Source: JADJOY01 sp016713535 [NCBI: Deltaproteobacteria bacterium] | GTDB lineage: Bacteria; JADJOY01 | NCBI GenBank assembly: GCA_016713535.1 | Contig: JADJOY010000010.1 | Span: forward strand, 1 to 64,000 | Direction of reading: 5' to 3' | DNA length: 64,000 nt | Part shown: in pieces, positions 7,822 to 18,515 of the stretch | Layout: each line of letters begins with the position of its first letter | Numbering within the stretch: position 1 is the stretch's first letter | Notes under the pieces: generated by a model | Told to the model about the DNA's origin: nothing | What the model saw: the letters and a program-made list of their open reading frames with translations, nothing else | Databases searched by the model: none | Position numbers and translations under genes: made by a program

Positions 7822-8064
7822 GTGGCAGGCCGGCGACTACACGTGATCCCCGACGCCCTCGGCTGGGCGGTTCGTGAAGAAGGCGCGAAGCAGGATCTCT
7901 CGCGCCACCTCACGCAAGCGGAGGCCATACGCGCGGCGAAGATGCGCGTGGGCACCGGTCAGATCCTGGTTCACAGCCGCTCCGGCCGCGTTCAAGCGCT
8001 CGACGACCCCGACGTACCGCACGAGCTGCGGCCCGGCGGACAACGCAGGAAGCGCGCGAGCTGA
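7822..8064 (+). CDS. DUF2188 domain protein
   Basis: An 80-residue protein with a GTG start. It fits DUF2188: HVIPDALGWAVREEGA near the start, an Ala-rich helix (TQAEAIRAAKMRV), then ILVHSRSGRVQ and a charged tail. DUF2188 proteins are small, cytoplasmic and often found with general-stress genes; no reaction is known. A second paralogue lies at 17476-17736. It sits between a TTTCTACAAA-type box and the catalase gene, consistent with a stress role. Confidence 0.75.
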   Translation: MAGRRLHVIPDALGWAVREEGAKQDLSRHLTQAEAIRAAKMRVGTGQILVHSRSGRVQALDDPDVPHELRPGGQRRKRAS

Positions 8065-8144
8065 TCGGCACGCGTGACGCTCTCCTCGAACCAGCCACCT
8101 ACTCACCCAGCGGCGGACACCGCGCCGCCGTCACGGGACTCCCC

Positions 8145-10646
<2,502 letters not shown>

Positions 10647-10652
10647 GGCACG

Positions 10653-12770
10653 ATGCCAACCCACGACGACTCCTCGAGCCCCGTCCCCGCCGACCCGAGC
10701 GCGCCTACGCAGCGGTCCGCGGAGGAGGAGCTCGTCGAGGCGCGGATGCGCCTCGCGGCCGTGGTCGAAACCTCCGATGACGCGATCGTCACCAAGACCC
10801 TCGACGGCGTGATCCGCACCTGGAACCGCGGCGCCGAGCGGATCTTCGGCTACCGGGCCGAAGACATCGTCGGCCAGCCGATCCAGCGCCTGCTGCCGCC
10901 CGACCGGATCGAGGAGGAGACCGACATCCTGAACCAGCTCCAGCGCGGCGAGCGGGTCGATCACTTCGAGACCAGGCGCGTCCGCAACGACGGCCGCGTG
11001 ATCGACGTGTCGGTCACGATCTCACCGCTCCGCGACGCCAGCGGGCGCGTGGTCGGCGCCTCCAAGATCGCCCGCGACATCACCGACCGCGTCCGCGCGG
11101 TCGAGAAGGTGCGCTTCCTCGCCGACGCGAGCGCGGCCCTCGCGGAGCTCAGCGACTACGAGAGCACCCTGCAGCGGATCGCGGGGCTCTCGGTCCCCGC
11201 GTTCTCGGACTGGTGCTGGGTGGACATGCAAGGCCCGGACGGCGCCATCCGCCGCCTCGCCGTCGCGCACTCGAATCCCGAGCGCGTGAACTTCGTGCGC
11301 GACCTGTGGCGGCGCTTTCCCGCGCACGAGTCCGACCCCCGTGGGCCGATGGCGGTGATGCGCGCCGGACGGCCGGTGTGGGCGCCGGAGGTGAACGACG
11401 AGGTGCTCGCGCGCTTCGCCCACGACGACGAGCACCTGCGCGCCATCCGGAGCCTCGGCCTGCGCTCGTTCGTGTGCGTGCCGCTCAAGTCGCGCACGGG
11501 CGCGATCGGCGCGGTGACGTTCATGACGGCCGAGTCGGGCCGCGCCTACCAGCTCGACGACCTGCACGCGGCCGAGGACCTCGCGCACCGCGCGGTGATC
11601 ACGATCGAGAACTCCCGGCTGCTCGCCGAGCTCAAGGAGTCGGACCGGCGCAAGGACGAGTTCCTGGCGGTCCTCGCCCACGAGCTGCGCAACCCGCTCG
11701 CGCCGATCCGCAACGCCACCCAGGTGCTGCGCGCCAAGGCGCCGCCGATCCCCGAGCTGCTGTGGGCGCGCGACGTGATCGACCGCCAGGTGAGCCAGCT
11801 GACACGGCTCGTCGACGACCTCCTCGACGTGTCGCGGATCGCGCAGGGCAAGCTCGAGCTGCGCAAGCAGCGCGTGGCGCTCTCCACCGTCGTCAACGAC
11901 GCGGTCGAGGCGGTGCGGCCGCTGGTCGCGAAGTGGGGCCACCAGCTCACCGTCGACATCCCGTCCGAGACCGTCCTCGTCGAGGGCGATGCGAGCCGCC
12001 TCGCGCAGGTGCTCCTCAACCTGCTCGACAACGCCGCCAAGTACACCGACCAGGGCGGGAGCATCCGGCTCTCGGCGAAGCGCGAGGGCGACGAGGTCGT
12101 GATCCGCGTCGCGGACAACGGCATCGGCATCCCGCCCGACATGCTGCGGCGGATCTTCGAGATGTTCATGCAGGTCGACCGCTCGCTCGAGCGCACGCGG
12201 GAAGGTCTCGGGATCGGGCTCACGCTGGTCGAGCGGCTGGTCGCCCTCCACGGCGGGACCATCTCGGCCAACAGCGCGGGCCCCGGCACGGGCACCGAGT
12301 TCGTGGTGCGGCTCCCCGCCATCGGCGCGGACGCGGCCGGCGCGGCGGTCGACCGCGAGCTCGGCGATACGCCGGTGCCGAGGGGCGGGCTACGGGTGCT
12401 GGTCGTCGACGACAACCAGGACTCCGCCGACAGCCTCGCGATGCTGCTGCGGCTGGGCAACCACGAGGTCCGCACCGCCAACGACGGCGCCGCGGCGCTC
12501 GGTGCGGACGCCTCGTTCTTGCCCGACGTGCTGGTGCTGGACATCGGCCTGCCCAAGCTCAACGGCTACGAGGTCGCGCGGCGCATCCGCGCGCAGCGCG
12601 GGCGGCGACCGGTGCTGGTCGCGATGACGGGCTGGGGCCAGCAGGAAGACCGCCGTCGCTCGAGCGACGCGGGCTTCGATCATCACATGACGAAGCCGAT
12701 CGACTTCCACGCGCTCAAGGCGATCCTCGCCGGCGTCGCGGCCAGCCACCCGCCGAGCGCGGGACCTTGA
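10653..12770 (+). CDS. Hybrid sensor histidine kinase (PAS-GAF-HisKA-HATPase-REC)
   Basis: A 705-residue soluble hybrid kinase. Domain order: PAS (about 28-150, DGVIRTWNRGAERIFGY), GAF (about 155-325), dimerisation/phospho-acceptor domain with His343 (LAHELRNPLAPIRNA), ATPase with N-box LLNLLDNAAKYT and G-boxes VADNGIGIP and GLGIGLTLVERL, and a C-terminal receiver with phospho-Asp630 (VLVLDIGLPKLNG) and the conserved Lys in MTKPI. No transmembrane segment, so it senses an internal signal. Tight linkage to the catalase suggests redox or stress sensing, which is inference. Confidence 0.93.
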   Translation: MPTHDDSSSPVPADPSAPTQRSAEEELVEARMRLAAVVETSDDAIVTKTLDGVIRTWNRGAERIFGYRAEDIVGQPIQRLLPPDRIEEETDILNQLQRGERVDHFETRRVRNDGRVIDVSVTISPLRDASGRVVGASKIARDITDRVRAVEKVRFLADASAALAELSDYESTLQRIAGLSVPAFSDWCWVDMQGPDGAIRRLAVAHSNPERVNFVRDLWRRFPAHESDPRGPMAVMRAGRPVWAPEVNDEVLARFAHDDEHLRAIRSLGLRSFVCVPLKSRTGAIGAVTFMTAESGRAYQLDDLHAAEDLAHRAVITIENSRLLAELKESDRRKDEFLAVLAHELRNPLAPIRNATQVLRAKAPPIPELLWARDVIDRQVSQLTRLVDDLLDVSRIAQGKLELRKQRVALSTVVNDAVEAVRPLVAKWGHQLTVDIPSETVLVEGDASRLAQVLLNLLDNAAKYTDQGGSIRLSAKREGDEVVIRVADNGIGIPPDMLRRIFEMFMQVDRSLERTREGLGIGLTLVERLVALHGGTISANSAGPGTGTEFVVRLPAIGADAAGAAVDRELGDTPVPRGGLRVLVVDDNQDSADSLAMLLRLGNHEVRTANDGAAALGADASFLPDVLVLDIGLPKLNGYEVARRIRAQRGRRPVLVAMTGWGQQEDRRRSSDAGFDHHMTKPIDFHALKAILAGVAASHPPSAGP

Positions 12771-12832
12771 GCGCCGCGGGTCTGTGAAGAAGCCGAGCGA
12801 GAGCGAAGCGCCGCGGAGGGATGGAGCCACTC

Positions 12833-12858
12833 GTCGCTACGAAGGCCATCGTAGCGAC
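12833..12858. repeat. Perfect hairpin, R1-related
   Basis: Ten-base perfect arms GTCGCTACGA and TCGTAGCGAC around AGGCCA. It is preceded by GGGATGGAGCCAC, a diverged R1 element. It lies between the convergent ends of the hybrid kinase and the GH-like gene, so it may act as a bidirectional transcript-end structure. No T-tract follows. Confidence 0.6.
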
Positions 12859-12944
12859 GCGGCTTCCGGGAGCGACCCCGATGGAACGATTCACAGCCGC
12901 CGCGTGACCGCGGACGCGAGGGCCAGCGCGAGACCGGCGTCGGC

Positions 12945-14805
12945 TCAGCGGCGCGAGCGCACGTGCCGCAGCGCGATCATCCCGAGCGCCGCCGCGAGCG
13001 GCGGCACCGCGCGCGCCGCACCGTCCCCCGAGGCCGCGTCCGCGCCGAGCGCGGCGCAGCCGAGGCTGGTGCCGGGCGGCGTCACGGCGTTGCAGTCGTT
13101 GTCGAGCGAGTCACCTTGGTTCTCGGGCAGCCCCGGCGAGACCAGCGCGTTGAGGTCGTTGCAGTCGACCGGCCGCGGATAGCCGTCTAGGTCGGCGTCG
13201 AGCGACGCGTTCGCCCACACCACCGCGATCGGCTCGGGCCCGACGTCGAGCGCGCCGAGGTTCGCGGCGAGCGGGTGCTCGAGGTGGTCCATCACGTACG
13301 TGGTGGCGTTGGCCGGGATGCCGAGCAGCAGGCGCGCGTCCTGGGCGACCCGGTCGGCGGCTCGCCACGCGAACGCCACGTGCGAGGCGCCGTCACCGTG
13401 GTCGAACACGTAGACCTCGGTGCCGCTCGCGACGAAGCTGCGCGCGAAGTGGTAGCCGCTCTTCTCGTTCAATAGCTTCGCGACGAGCTGGAAGCTGCGC
13501 CGGGCGAGGCGCTCGGTCGAGGCATTCGGATAGATGGGCGTGAAGCCGCCGAAGCTGAAGAGCGGCGTGTAGCTCATGTGCTCGACGCCGTCGGCGAGCG
13601 CGAGCACCATCTTCTTCACCAGCCACACCGCCTGGTCGCTCTCGCTCACCAGTGTGTCGGCACCGCTCGGGGGCGCGTCGCCGAAGCCGAGCTCGGTGAA
13701 CCAGATCGGCTTCGCGGAGCGCATCCGCGCGCGATGGAGCTCGACGACGTCGGGCTGCATCTCCCAGAAGTCGTACGAGTGGATGGCCACGATGTCGTAG
13801 AACGCGTCGGCGGCGAAGAAGGCGTCGATGAGGCCGCGCGCGGGCGCGCCACGGGTCGTTCTCGAAGTTGAGGAAGAGGTCGGTGTCCGAGAGCGGCAGC
13901 GCCATGAGCCGCGCGATCGGATAGTTGGTCGTGAAATACGTGGCGCCGTACGCACGCACGCTCGCGTCGTAGGCGTTGCCGTGCGCGCGGCCGAGCTCGT
14001 GCAACAGGTAGAGCCCGACCTCGTGGCTCGCGAGCCCGCCGGCCACGATCCTGGCGTCGGGGTTGGCCGCCTTCACCGCGCGGTAGAAGGTCGGCAGCGT
14101 GCCGATCGCGGGGTCGCCGCCGACGCCGCCGAAGTAGTCCGCGGCGGTGCCGTACCAGAAGCTCTTCTGGTCCGGCTCCTCGACGCACGACCAGTAGTCG
14201 ATCTTGGGCAGCAGCTCGCCAGGATTCTTCGGATCGGGCGTGGTGCCGGCGTAGCGGGACGCCATCGCGTACACGAAGTCGTACCAGGGCGAGGTGTTGC
14301 CGGGGGCGTCGTCGGTGAGGACGCGCGGCGGATACGACTCGCTGCCGAGCCCGTCCTTGGAGCCGAGATACTCGCCGTTCTTCGAGTCGTAGGTCGCGGT
14401 GTCGACCGGCCAGCCGTCGGCCGAGCCCGCGAACGGGTTCATCGCGCCGCCGCCGGGACGCACCCGCATCAGCACCTGCGAGACGCCGTAGTCGAAGGCA
14501 TTGCGCACGTCGCCGTCGAGGAGGTTGACGGCGATCGAGTCGAAGTTGCGGCCGTCGGGCGCGAGCACCGGCCAGCTCAGGCTGTCGCCGACCGCCTCGT
14601 AGAGGTTGGCCCCCATCGACGGCAGGTAGCTGTACCACGCGCCGACGACCTCGCCGCCGAAGGTGGGAGCCGGCGCGGTGGCCGCGGTGGCGCGCCCCGC
14701 GAGCACCAGCGCGGCGGCGAGCGCCGACGTCGCGAGAGTGACGCCCACCGCTCGGCCGGTCCGCAGCCGGTCGCGAGACGGGCGCGCTCGGGAGGTGGAG
14801 TGCAC
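12945..14805 (-). CDS. Secreted glycoside-hydrolase-like protein with MopE motif (frameshifted)
   Basis: Read as one gene of about 620 residues. The start is GTG at 14805 with GAGG about 6 bases upstream, followed by a signal peptide (GVTLATSALAAALVLAGRATA). The main domain resembles a TIM-barrel glycosidase (IDYWSCVEEPDQ, IHSYDFWE, IWFTELGFGD with a likely catalytic Glu), then a beta domain. The end has the metal-binding pattern DADLDGY...DCNDLNA...DNDCN, a Cys, a hydrophobic stretch and an Arg-rich end. The frame breaks near 13837-13852 in a GC-alternating stretch; removing one base rejoins it. A sequencing error is likelier than decay because both halves look intact. Confidence 0.75.
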
Positions 14806-15270
14806 GACACCTCGCCGATCGCGAGGCCCTTCGCCGGGGCTCGATCTCACACGCGCTCCGACGTTCCGATGGCGGCGCCCGGCGAAAAAGCAAGAAACAT
14901 TCCCGGGCTGTCCCGCCATCCGAGACATTCCGGCGCGGTCATGGACGGTCCGCGCGGCAGCGGCGGAACGCTCGAACAACGTTAGGAAAAGCTCGATCGT
15001 CGCGAGCGAGCGCGGAGGCCCTGAGCGAGAGCGCTAGGCCCGTGGCCACTCGCTTTTCGGCGTGGCGAGCGCCATGGATCCGGTGTCGGCTTCAAGCGAT
15101 TGACGCCGTCGGCTCACGCGGCACGACGCAGCGCCACGTCCGCGAGCCAGCGCGCCGGGCTCCGACCCCCAACGAGCGACCGGCCGGACCCCGCCGACTC
15201 TCGTCGGGGGGTCCGGCCGGTCCGTTCGAAGCGCCGGCGCCGCGGGCCACGAGGGCCGCGGCGCCGCCGG
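14806..15270. other. Intergenic region between GH-like and CsbD genes
   Basis: About 465 bases. It holds the long hairpin at 15178-15222 that follows the CsbD gene. The rest should include the promoter of the leftward GH-like gene, but I see no convincing -35/-10 pair. No credible gene. Confidence 0.45.
15178..15222 (-). terminator. Long GC-rich hairpin after csbD
   Basis: A near-perfect inverted repeat: left arm starting GACCGGCCGGACCCC, loop about TCTC, right arm ending GGGGTCCGGCCGGTC, stem about 20 bp with one small mismatch. It starts 48 bases beyond the stop of the leftward CsbD gene. There is no T-tract, so it is a probable transcript-end hairpin, not a canonical terminator. Confidence 0.5.
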
Positions 15271-15444
15271 TCAACGCGGCTTCTTGGCCGCGTCCTTCAC
15301 CGCATCGACGACCTTGGCCGCGCCGCTCTTCACCTTGCCGGCCGCCTGATCCACCTTGCCCTCGCGCTTGAGCTTGTCGTCGTCGGCGAGCGCGCCCGCC
15401 GCTTCCTTCGCGCGTCCCTTGGCCTTGTCCATTTCACCACTCAT
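15271..15444 (-). CDS. CsbD-like stress protein
   Basis: A 57-residue, highly charged protein with the CsbD pattern: MDKAKGRAKEAAGALADDD, then GKVDQAAGKVKSGAAKVVD. CsbD proteins are small, abundant, helical general-stress proteins of unknown mechanism. The start has a strong ribosome site (GGAGG, 7 bases upstream). Downstream is a long hairpin; upstream lies the OmpA-like gene in the same direction. Confidence 0.9.
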   Translation of the reverse strand: MSGEMDKAKGRAKEAAGALADDDKLKREGKVDQAAGKVKSGAAKVVDAVKDAAKKPR

Positions 15445-15518
15445 GATCCGCCTCCAGGCATCCCGCGATGACGCGGGTGCGTGCGTTCGGGGTTCGTTGC
15501 TGCGTTTCGTCGCGCCGT

Positions 15519-16136
15519 TCACTTCGTGATGGGCGCGTGGAACACCACCACGGCCTTGTTCGGGCCCCCCGCGGTGCGCAGGTAGTGCGCGACCTCGGCG
15601 ACCCGCGCCGAGTCGGCGCTGGTGGTCTTGTAGGCGTCCTTGACCTTCGCGTCGTCGGTGGCGAGGAGCTTGGCGATCGGGTTCGCGGCGCTCGACATGT
15701 CGTAGGACTCGATCTTGCCGGTGACGCCGAGCTTCTCGAGCTGGGCCTTGACCGCCGCGAGCCTGCCCTTGGCGAGGCTCGTGTCGGCGTCCGCGAGCTT
15801 CGCCCCGTCCGGGGGCAGGGCCTTGTCGGACCACGCCGCCAGGGTCACCTCGCCTCCGGCCATGCCGGGATCGAAGCTCTTGAGCAGCGCCTCGATGTCG
15901 CGCGCCTCACCGACGCTCACGACGGCGCTGCCGGCGTCGAAGTCGATCGTCACGGCGCGCTTGTCCATGGCGTCGAACGCCATCGACTTCACGCCGACCG
16001 CGGCCTTGTGCGCCGCGTCGGCGGCGTCGTCCTTGATGGTGTCGGCGGCGCGGGCGGACGCGCCGAACGCCGTGGCGCCCATCGCCAGCGCGGTCGCGAG
16101 TGCGAGCGAGCGAGCCGTCCTTCGTCGTGCGTTCAT
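15519..16136 (-). CDS. OmpA-like periplasmic protein
   Basis: A 205-residue exported protein with a signal peptide at 1-30 (SLALATALAMGATAFGASARA). The C-terminal half follows the OmpA/MotB peptidoglycan-binding layout: a first strand (AVTIDFDAGSAVVS), a helix, a second strand with AAWSDKALPP, then LAKGRLAAVKAQLEKLGV. The final part, with a helix (ARVAEVAHYL) and AVVVFHAPITK, is unusual. It probably binds peptidoglycan or tethers the envelope. The start is chosen at the signal peptide. Confidence 0.7.
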   Translation of the reverse strand: MNARRRTARSLALATALAMGATAFGASARAADTIKDDAADAAHKAAVGVKSMAFDAMDKRAVTIDFDAGSAVVSVGEARDIEALLKSFDPGMAGGEVTLAAWSDKALPPDGAKLADADTSLAKGRLAAVKAQLEKLGVTGKIESYDMSSAANPIAKLLATDDAKVKDAYKTTSADSARVAEVAHYLRTAGGPNKAVVVFHAPITK

Positions 16137-16238
16137 GTGTCGGTCTCCGTCATCCGCCGGATGGCGTCCGTCGTGCTCGCGCGAACGCGAGCGCAGGCGG
16201 CCTGGCACCGCGGATCGAGTGAGTTGCGCGCGGGGTTC

Positions 16239-16361
16239 TCAGCAGCGCCGCGCCAGCAGCGCGAGCAGCACGATCCCGGCAGGGGCGCCGAGCAGCCAGA
16301 GGATGAACGCGGCGCCAGCCCGGCCGGACTGATCTCGTAGCAACTTCAGCTTGGTCGTCAT
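16239..16361 (-). CDS. 40-residue single-span membrane protein
   Basis: A short gene reading MTTKLKLLRDQSGRAG, then a Leu/Ala-rich transmembrane helix, ending LLARRC. The ribosome site GGAGA sits about 8 bases before the ATG, and the basic N-terminus followed by one helix is typical of real small membrane proteins. It lies between the OmpA-like and 3D-domain genes, all leftward. Family not recognised. Confidence 0.55.
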   Translation of the reverse strand: MTTKLKLLRDQSGRAGAAFILWLLGAPAGIVLLALLARRC

Positions 16362-16452
16362 GACAGCTCTCCGTTTCGAGTCGACGCGTTGCGATCCGGC
16401 GCCACGTCGACCGAGGTGGGTGGGTTCGGGGCGCGCCGTTCCCCACCGACGT

Positions 16453-16920
16453 TCACGGACACCACCGCAACGTCAGGTGCTTCACTCCGAACTCCTTGGC
16501 GGCTTCACGGTCGTCACCGAAGTAGACGTCGAGGCGGCGATACCAGCGGCCGCCCATCTTGTCGGCGACCACCCACTCGCCCGGGAGCTCGTCGAGGTGG
16601 ATCCGCGTGCCCTCGCCGAGCCCGAGCTGGTAGAGGTCTTCCGAGACCGCGACGACGCGCTTGCCCGGGTGGAGGCGATCGCCGAAGGCCGTGGTGTGCG
16701 GCGACGAGTCGGTCTGCGCCTGCTCCGAGTTGTAGGCCGTCACGGTGACGGGCAACGCGCAGTCGGTCTCCATCGCCGGCGGTCCGCCGATCGACCCCGC
16801 GGTCAGCGCATCGTTCGGGTCCCGCGGGAGCAACGAATGCGCGGCCACGAGCGTGAGCGCGCCACCCGCGGCGGCGAGCCACATGCGTGGCGTGAGGCGA
16901 GGCACCGGACGGTGGCGCAT
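16453..16920 (-). CDS. 3D-domain cell-wall protein
   Basis: A 155-residue protein with an N-terminal membrane anchor or signal (MWLAAAGGALTLVAAHSLL) and a 3D (Asp-Asp-Asp) domain: VTVTAYNSEQAQTD, a GTRIHLDEL loop, WVVADKMGGRW, then LDVYFGDDREA. 3D domains are double-psi beta barrels related to lytic transglycosylase MltA, and the Asp residues form the active-site region. It probably acts on peptidoglycan in the periplasm. A GTG 18 bases upstream is an alternative start. Confidence 0.8.
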   Translation of the reverse strand: MRHRPVPRLTPRMWLAAAGGALTLVAAHSLLPRDPNDALTAGSIGGPPAMETDCALPVTVTAYNSEQAQTDSSPHTTAFGDRLHPGKRVVAVSEDLYQLGLGEGTRIHLDELPGEWVVADKMGGRWYRRLDVYFGDDREAAKEFGVKHLTLRWCP

Positions 16921-16934
16921 CGGCGTGCTCGCGC

Positions 16935-17144
16935 TCACCGCGCGCCGCGGCGCAGACGCCGCTCGTCGCAGGTGTCGGGGTGCCAGGTGCGATACGCGGC
17001 CGGTTCGCTCTTCGGCGACGAGGGCGGATGCGGCGCGACGTCCTCGGCGCGTGAGCGGCTCTTCCTTTCGGTGTGCTGCGGCTCGCGATCGTCGCGAGCG
17101 CGGTCGGGCCGAGGGGGCTGCGGGTGGATTCGTTCGGTGTGCAT
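16935..17144 (-). CDS. Small basic hydrophilic protein, hypothetical
   Basis: A 69-residue ORF rich in Arg, Pro, His and Asp, with no hydrophobic segment (MHTERIHPQPPRPDRARDD at the start). A ribosome site GGAGG is present 9 bases upstream, and the gene sits upstream of the 3D-domain gene in the same direction. It may be a disordered stress protein. With no family match I can name, it could be a spurious frame. Confidence 0.4.
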   Translation of the reverse strand: MHTERIHPQPPRPDRARDDREPQHTERKSRSRAEDVAPHPPSSPKSEPAAYRTWHPDTCDERRLRRGAR

Positions 17145-17475
17145 GGCTCACGACCTCCGCGCCGAGACATCGCAACGGCCGTGCCGCATGCGCCGAGGCG
17201 ACGCGATCCGCCGATGCGGCGCTGAAACCCGCGCGCGGCGCCCGCGATCGCCTCGCACCTCGAAGCCCTTTGAAGACTTTTCACCGCGCCTTTCGTGAAT
17301 CACGCGTCGCGGTGCATGGCTCGGCACGGAAAAGAGTGAGAGCGCGCGAGCGGCGGCACTGGCACGGGTGTTGCCGGAGGAGCCCTCGTCCCCGCGGCTG
17401 TCGCGAGGATCCAGCGCCCTTCACCGCCGAGCACGATCCCCGCGACGCCAGTCGGACGGGGATGGGAGAGCCCGC
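17145..17475. other. Divergent intergenic region
   Basis: About 330 bases between leftward 17144 and rightward 17476 genes. An AT-richer patch around 17268-17302 (CCTTTGAAGACTTTTCACC, then CTTTCGTGAATCACG) is the likeliest promoter zone. I see no repeat or gene. Confidence 0.35.
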
Positions 17476-17736
17476 ATGAGCACCCATCGATTTCACGTCG
17501 TCCCGATGGGCGACGCCTGGACGCTTCGGCGCGAGGGCGCGACCCGCACGCTCACTCGCTACCGCAGTCCCGCCGAGGCCACCGACGCCGCGCGCCGCCG
17601 CTGGGGCGGTGCGTGCGAGGTGATCGTTCACGACCGCGAGCCGCAGCGCGACGCGCGGGCGCAGCGCCGCGGTCTCGACGCGCTCGCGGCCGCGTTCGGC
17701 GTCACTCGCGTTCCGGGCGGCGAAGCCGCGAGCTGA
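17476..17736 (+). CDS. DUF2188 domain protein, second copy
   Basis: An 86-residue paralogue of the protein at 7822-8064: STHRFHVVPMGDAWTLRREG, then an Ala-rich helix (SPAEATDAARRRWG) and CEVIVHDREPQ. The function is unknown; the domain recurs with stress genes. It has a ribosome site (GGGAGAG) upstream and precedes the encapsulin operon by 42 bases. Confidence 0.75.
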   Translation: MSTHRFHVVPMGDAWTLRREGATRTLTRYRSPAEATDAARRRWGGACEVIVHDREPQRDARAQRRGLDALAAAFGVTRVPGGEAAS

Positions 17737-17778
17737 GCGAGGCGTGGCGCCTAGGCGCCCGCTCTCACGGGAGACACG

Positions 17779-18066
17779 ATGAGACCATTCGACGCCGCGC
17801 CGCTGACGCCCGAGCCACCCCGGATCCCGATCCACGATCCCGCGGTGCCGACCCCGCACGATCCGCCGGCGCCGCCGCCCGCGCACGACCCGCCGGTCCC
17901 ACCATCTCGCGACCCGGTCCCCGGCGAGCGCCCCGAGGTGCCGCCGCCCGAGCTGCCGCCGGGCACGCCGCCGGAGCACCCGATCGACGATCCCGCGCCT
18001 GGCGGCGCTCCTCCCGGCCACCAGCCCGCGATGCGCACCCGCGAGCTCGCCGCGAGGTGTTCATGA
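17779..18066 (+). CDS. Proline-rich protein translationally coupled to EncFtn
   Basis: A 95-residue ORF; most of its length is short Pro-rich units (DPPAPPPAHDPPVPPS, PPPELPPGTPP) with Asp and His. Its TGA lies inside the ATGA overlap with the encapsulated ferritin start, and it begins 42 bases after the DUF2188 gene with GGGAGA as ribosome site. The overlap supports translation. A disordered Pro/Asp/His protein could be a cargo or metal-delivery factor for the encapsulin, but that is speculation; it could also be a simple leader ORF. Confidence 0.5.
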   Translation: MRPFDAAPLTPEPPRIPIHDPAVPTPHDPPAPPPAHDPPVPPSRDPVPGERPEVPPPELPPGTPPEHPIDDPAPGGAPPGHQPAMRTRELAARCS

Positions 18067-18497
18067 GCTACCACGAGCCCACGGCCGAGCTCGAGCCCCA
18101 GGACCGTGACCTGCACCGCGCGCTGCTCAGCCTCAAGGAAGAGGTCGAGGCGATCGACTGGTACCACCAGCGCTGGGTGACCGCGACCGATCCGGCGCTC
18201 AAGGCGATCCTCGCCCACAACCGCGACGAGGAGATCGAGCACGCGTGCATGACGCTCGAGTGGCTGCGCCGCATCAGCCCCACGTGGCGCTCCGTGATCG
18301 CCACATATCTGTACGCGCAGGGCGACATCACCGCCGTCGAGGACTCCGCGGAGAAGAGCGGTGGCGCCGAGAACGGCCGGGGACGCTCCGCGACGAACGA
18401 CGAAGCGGCGGACGAGCCAGGCCTCGGCGGGCTCGCCATCGGCCAGCTCGGCGCGAGCGCCACGGGCGACGCCGCGCGAGCCGCGAACGAAACCTGA
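18063..18497 (+). CDS. Encapsulated ferritin (EncFtn)
   Basis: A 144-residue protein of the EncFtn family, which oxidises Fe(II) at a dimer interface inside encapsulin shells. Two helices carry the metal ligands: Glu29 in EEVEAIDWYHQR (with Tyr34) and Glu57/His60 in HNRDEEIEHACM, aligning with the Glu32, Tyr39, Glu62 and His65 set of Rhodospirillum rubrum EncFtn. The tail (about 95-144) is flexible and ends with GLGGLAIGQLG (residues 120-130), a plausible cargo-loading peptide. The shell gene starts 18 bases downstream. Confidence 0.93.
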   Translation: MSYHEPTAELEPQDRDLHRALLSLKEEVEAIDWYHQRWVTATDPALKAILAHNRDEEIEHACMTLEWLRRISPTWRSVIATYLYAQGDITAVEDSAEKSGGAENGRGRSATNDEAADEPGLGGLAIGQLGASATGDAARAANET

Positions 18498-18515
18498 ACC
18501 CGAGGAGATGCACCG

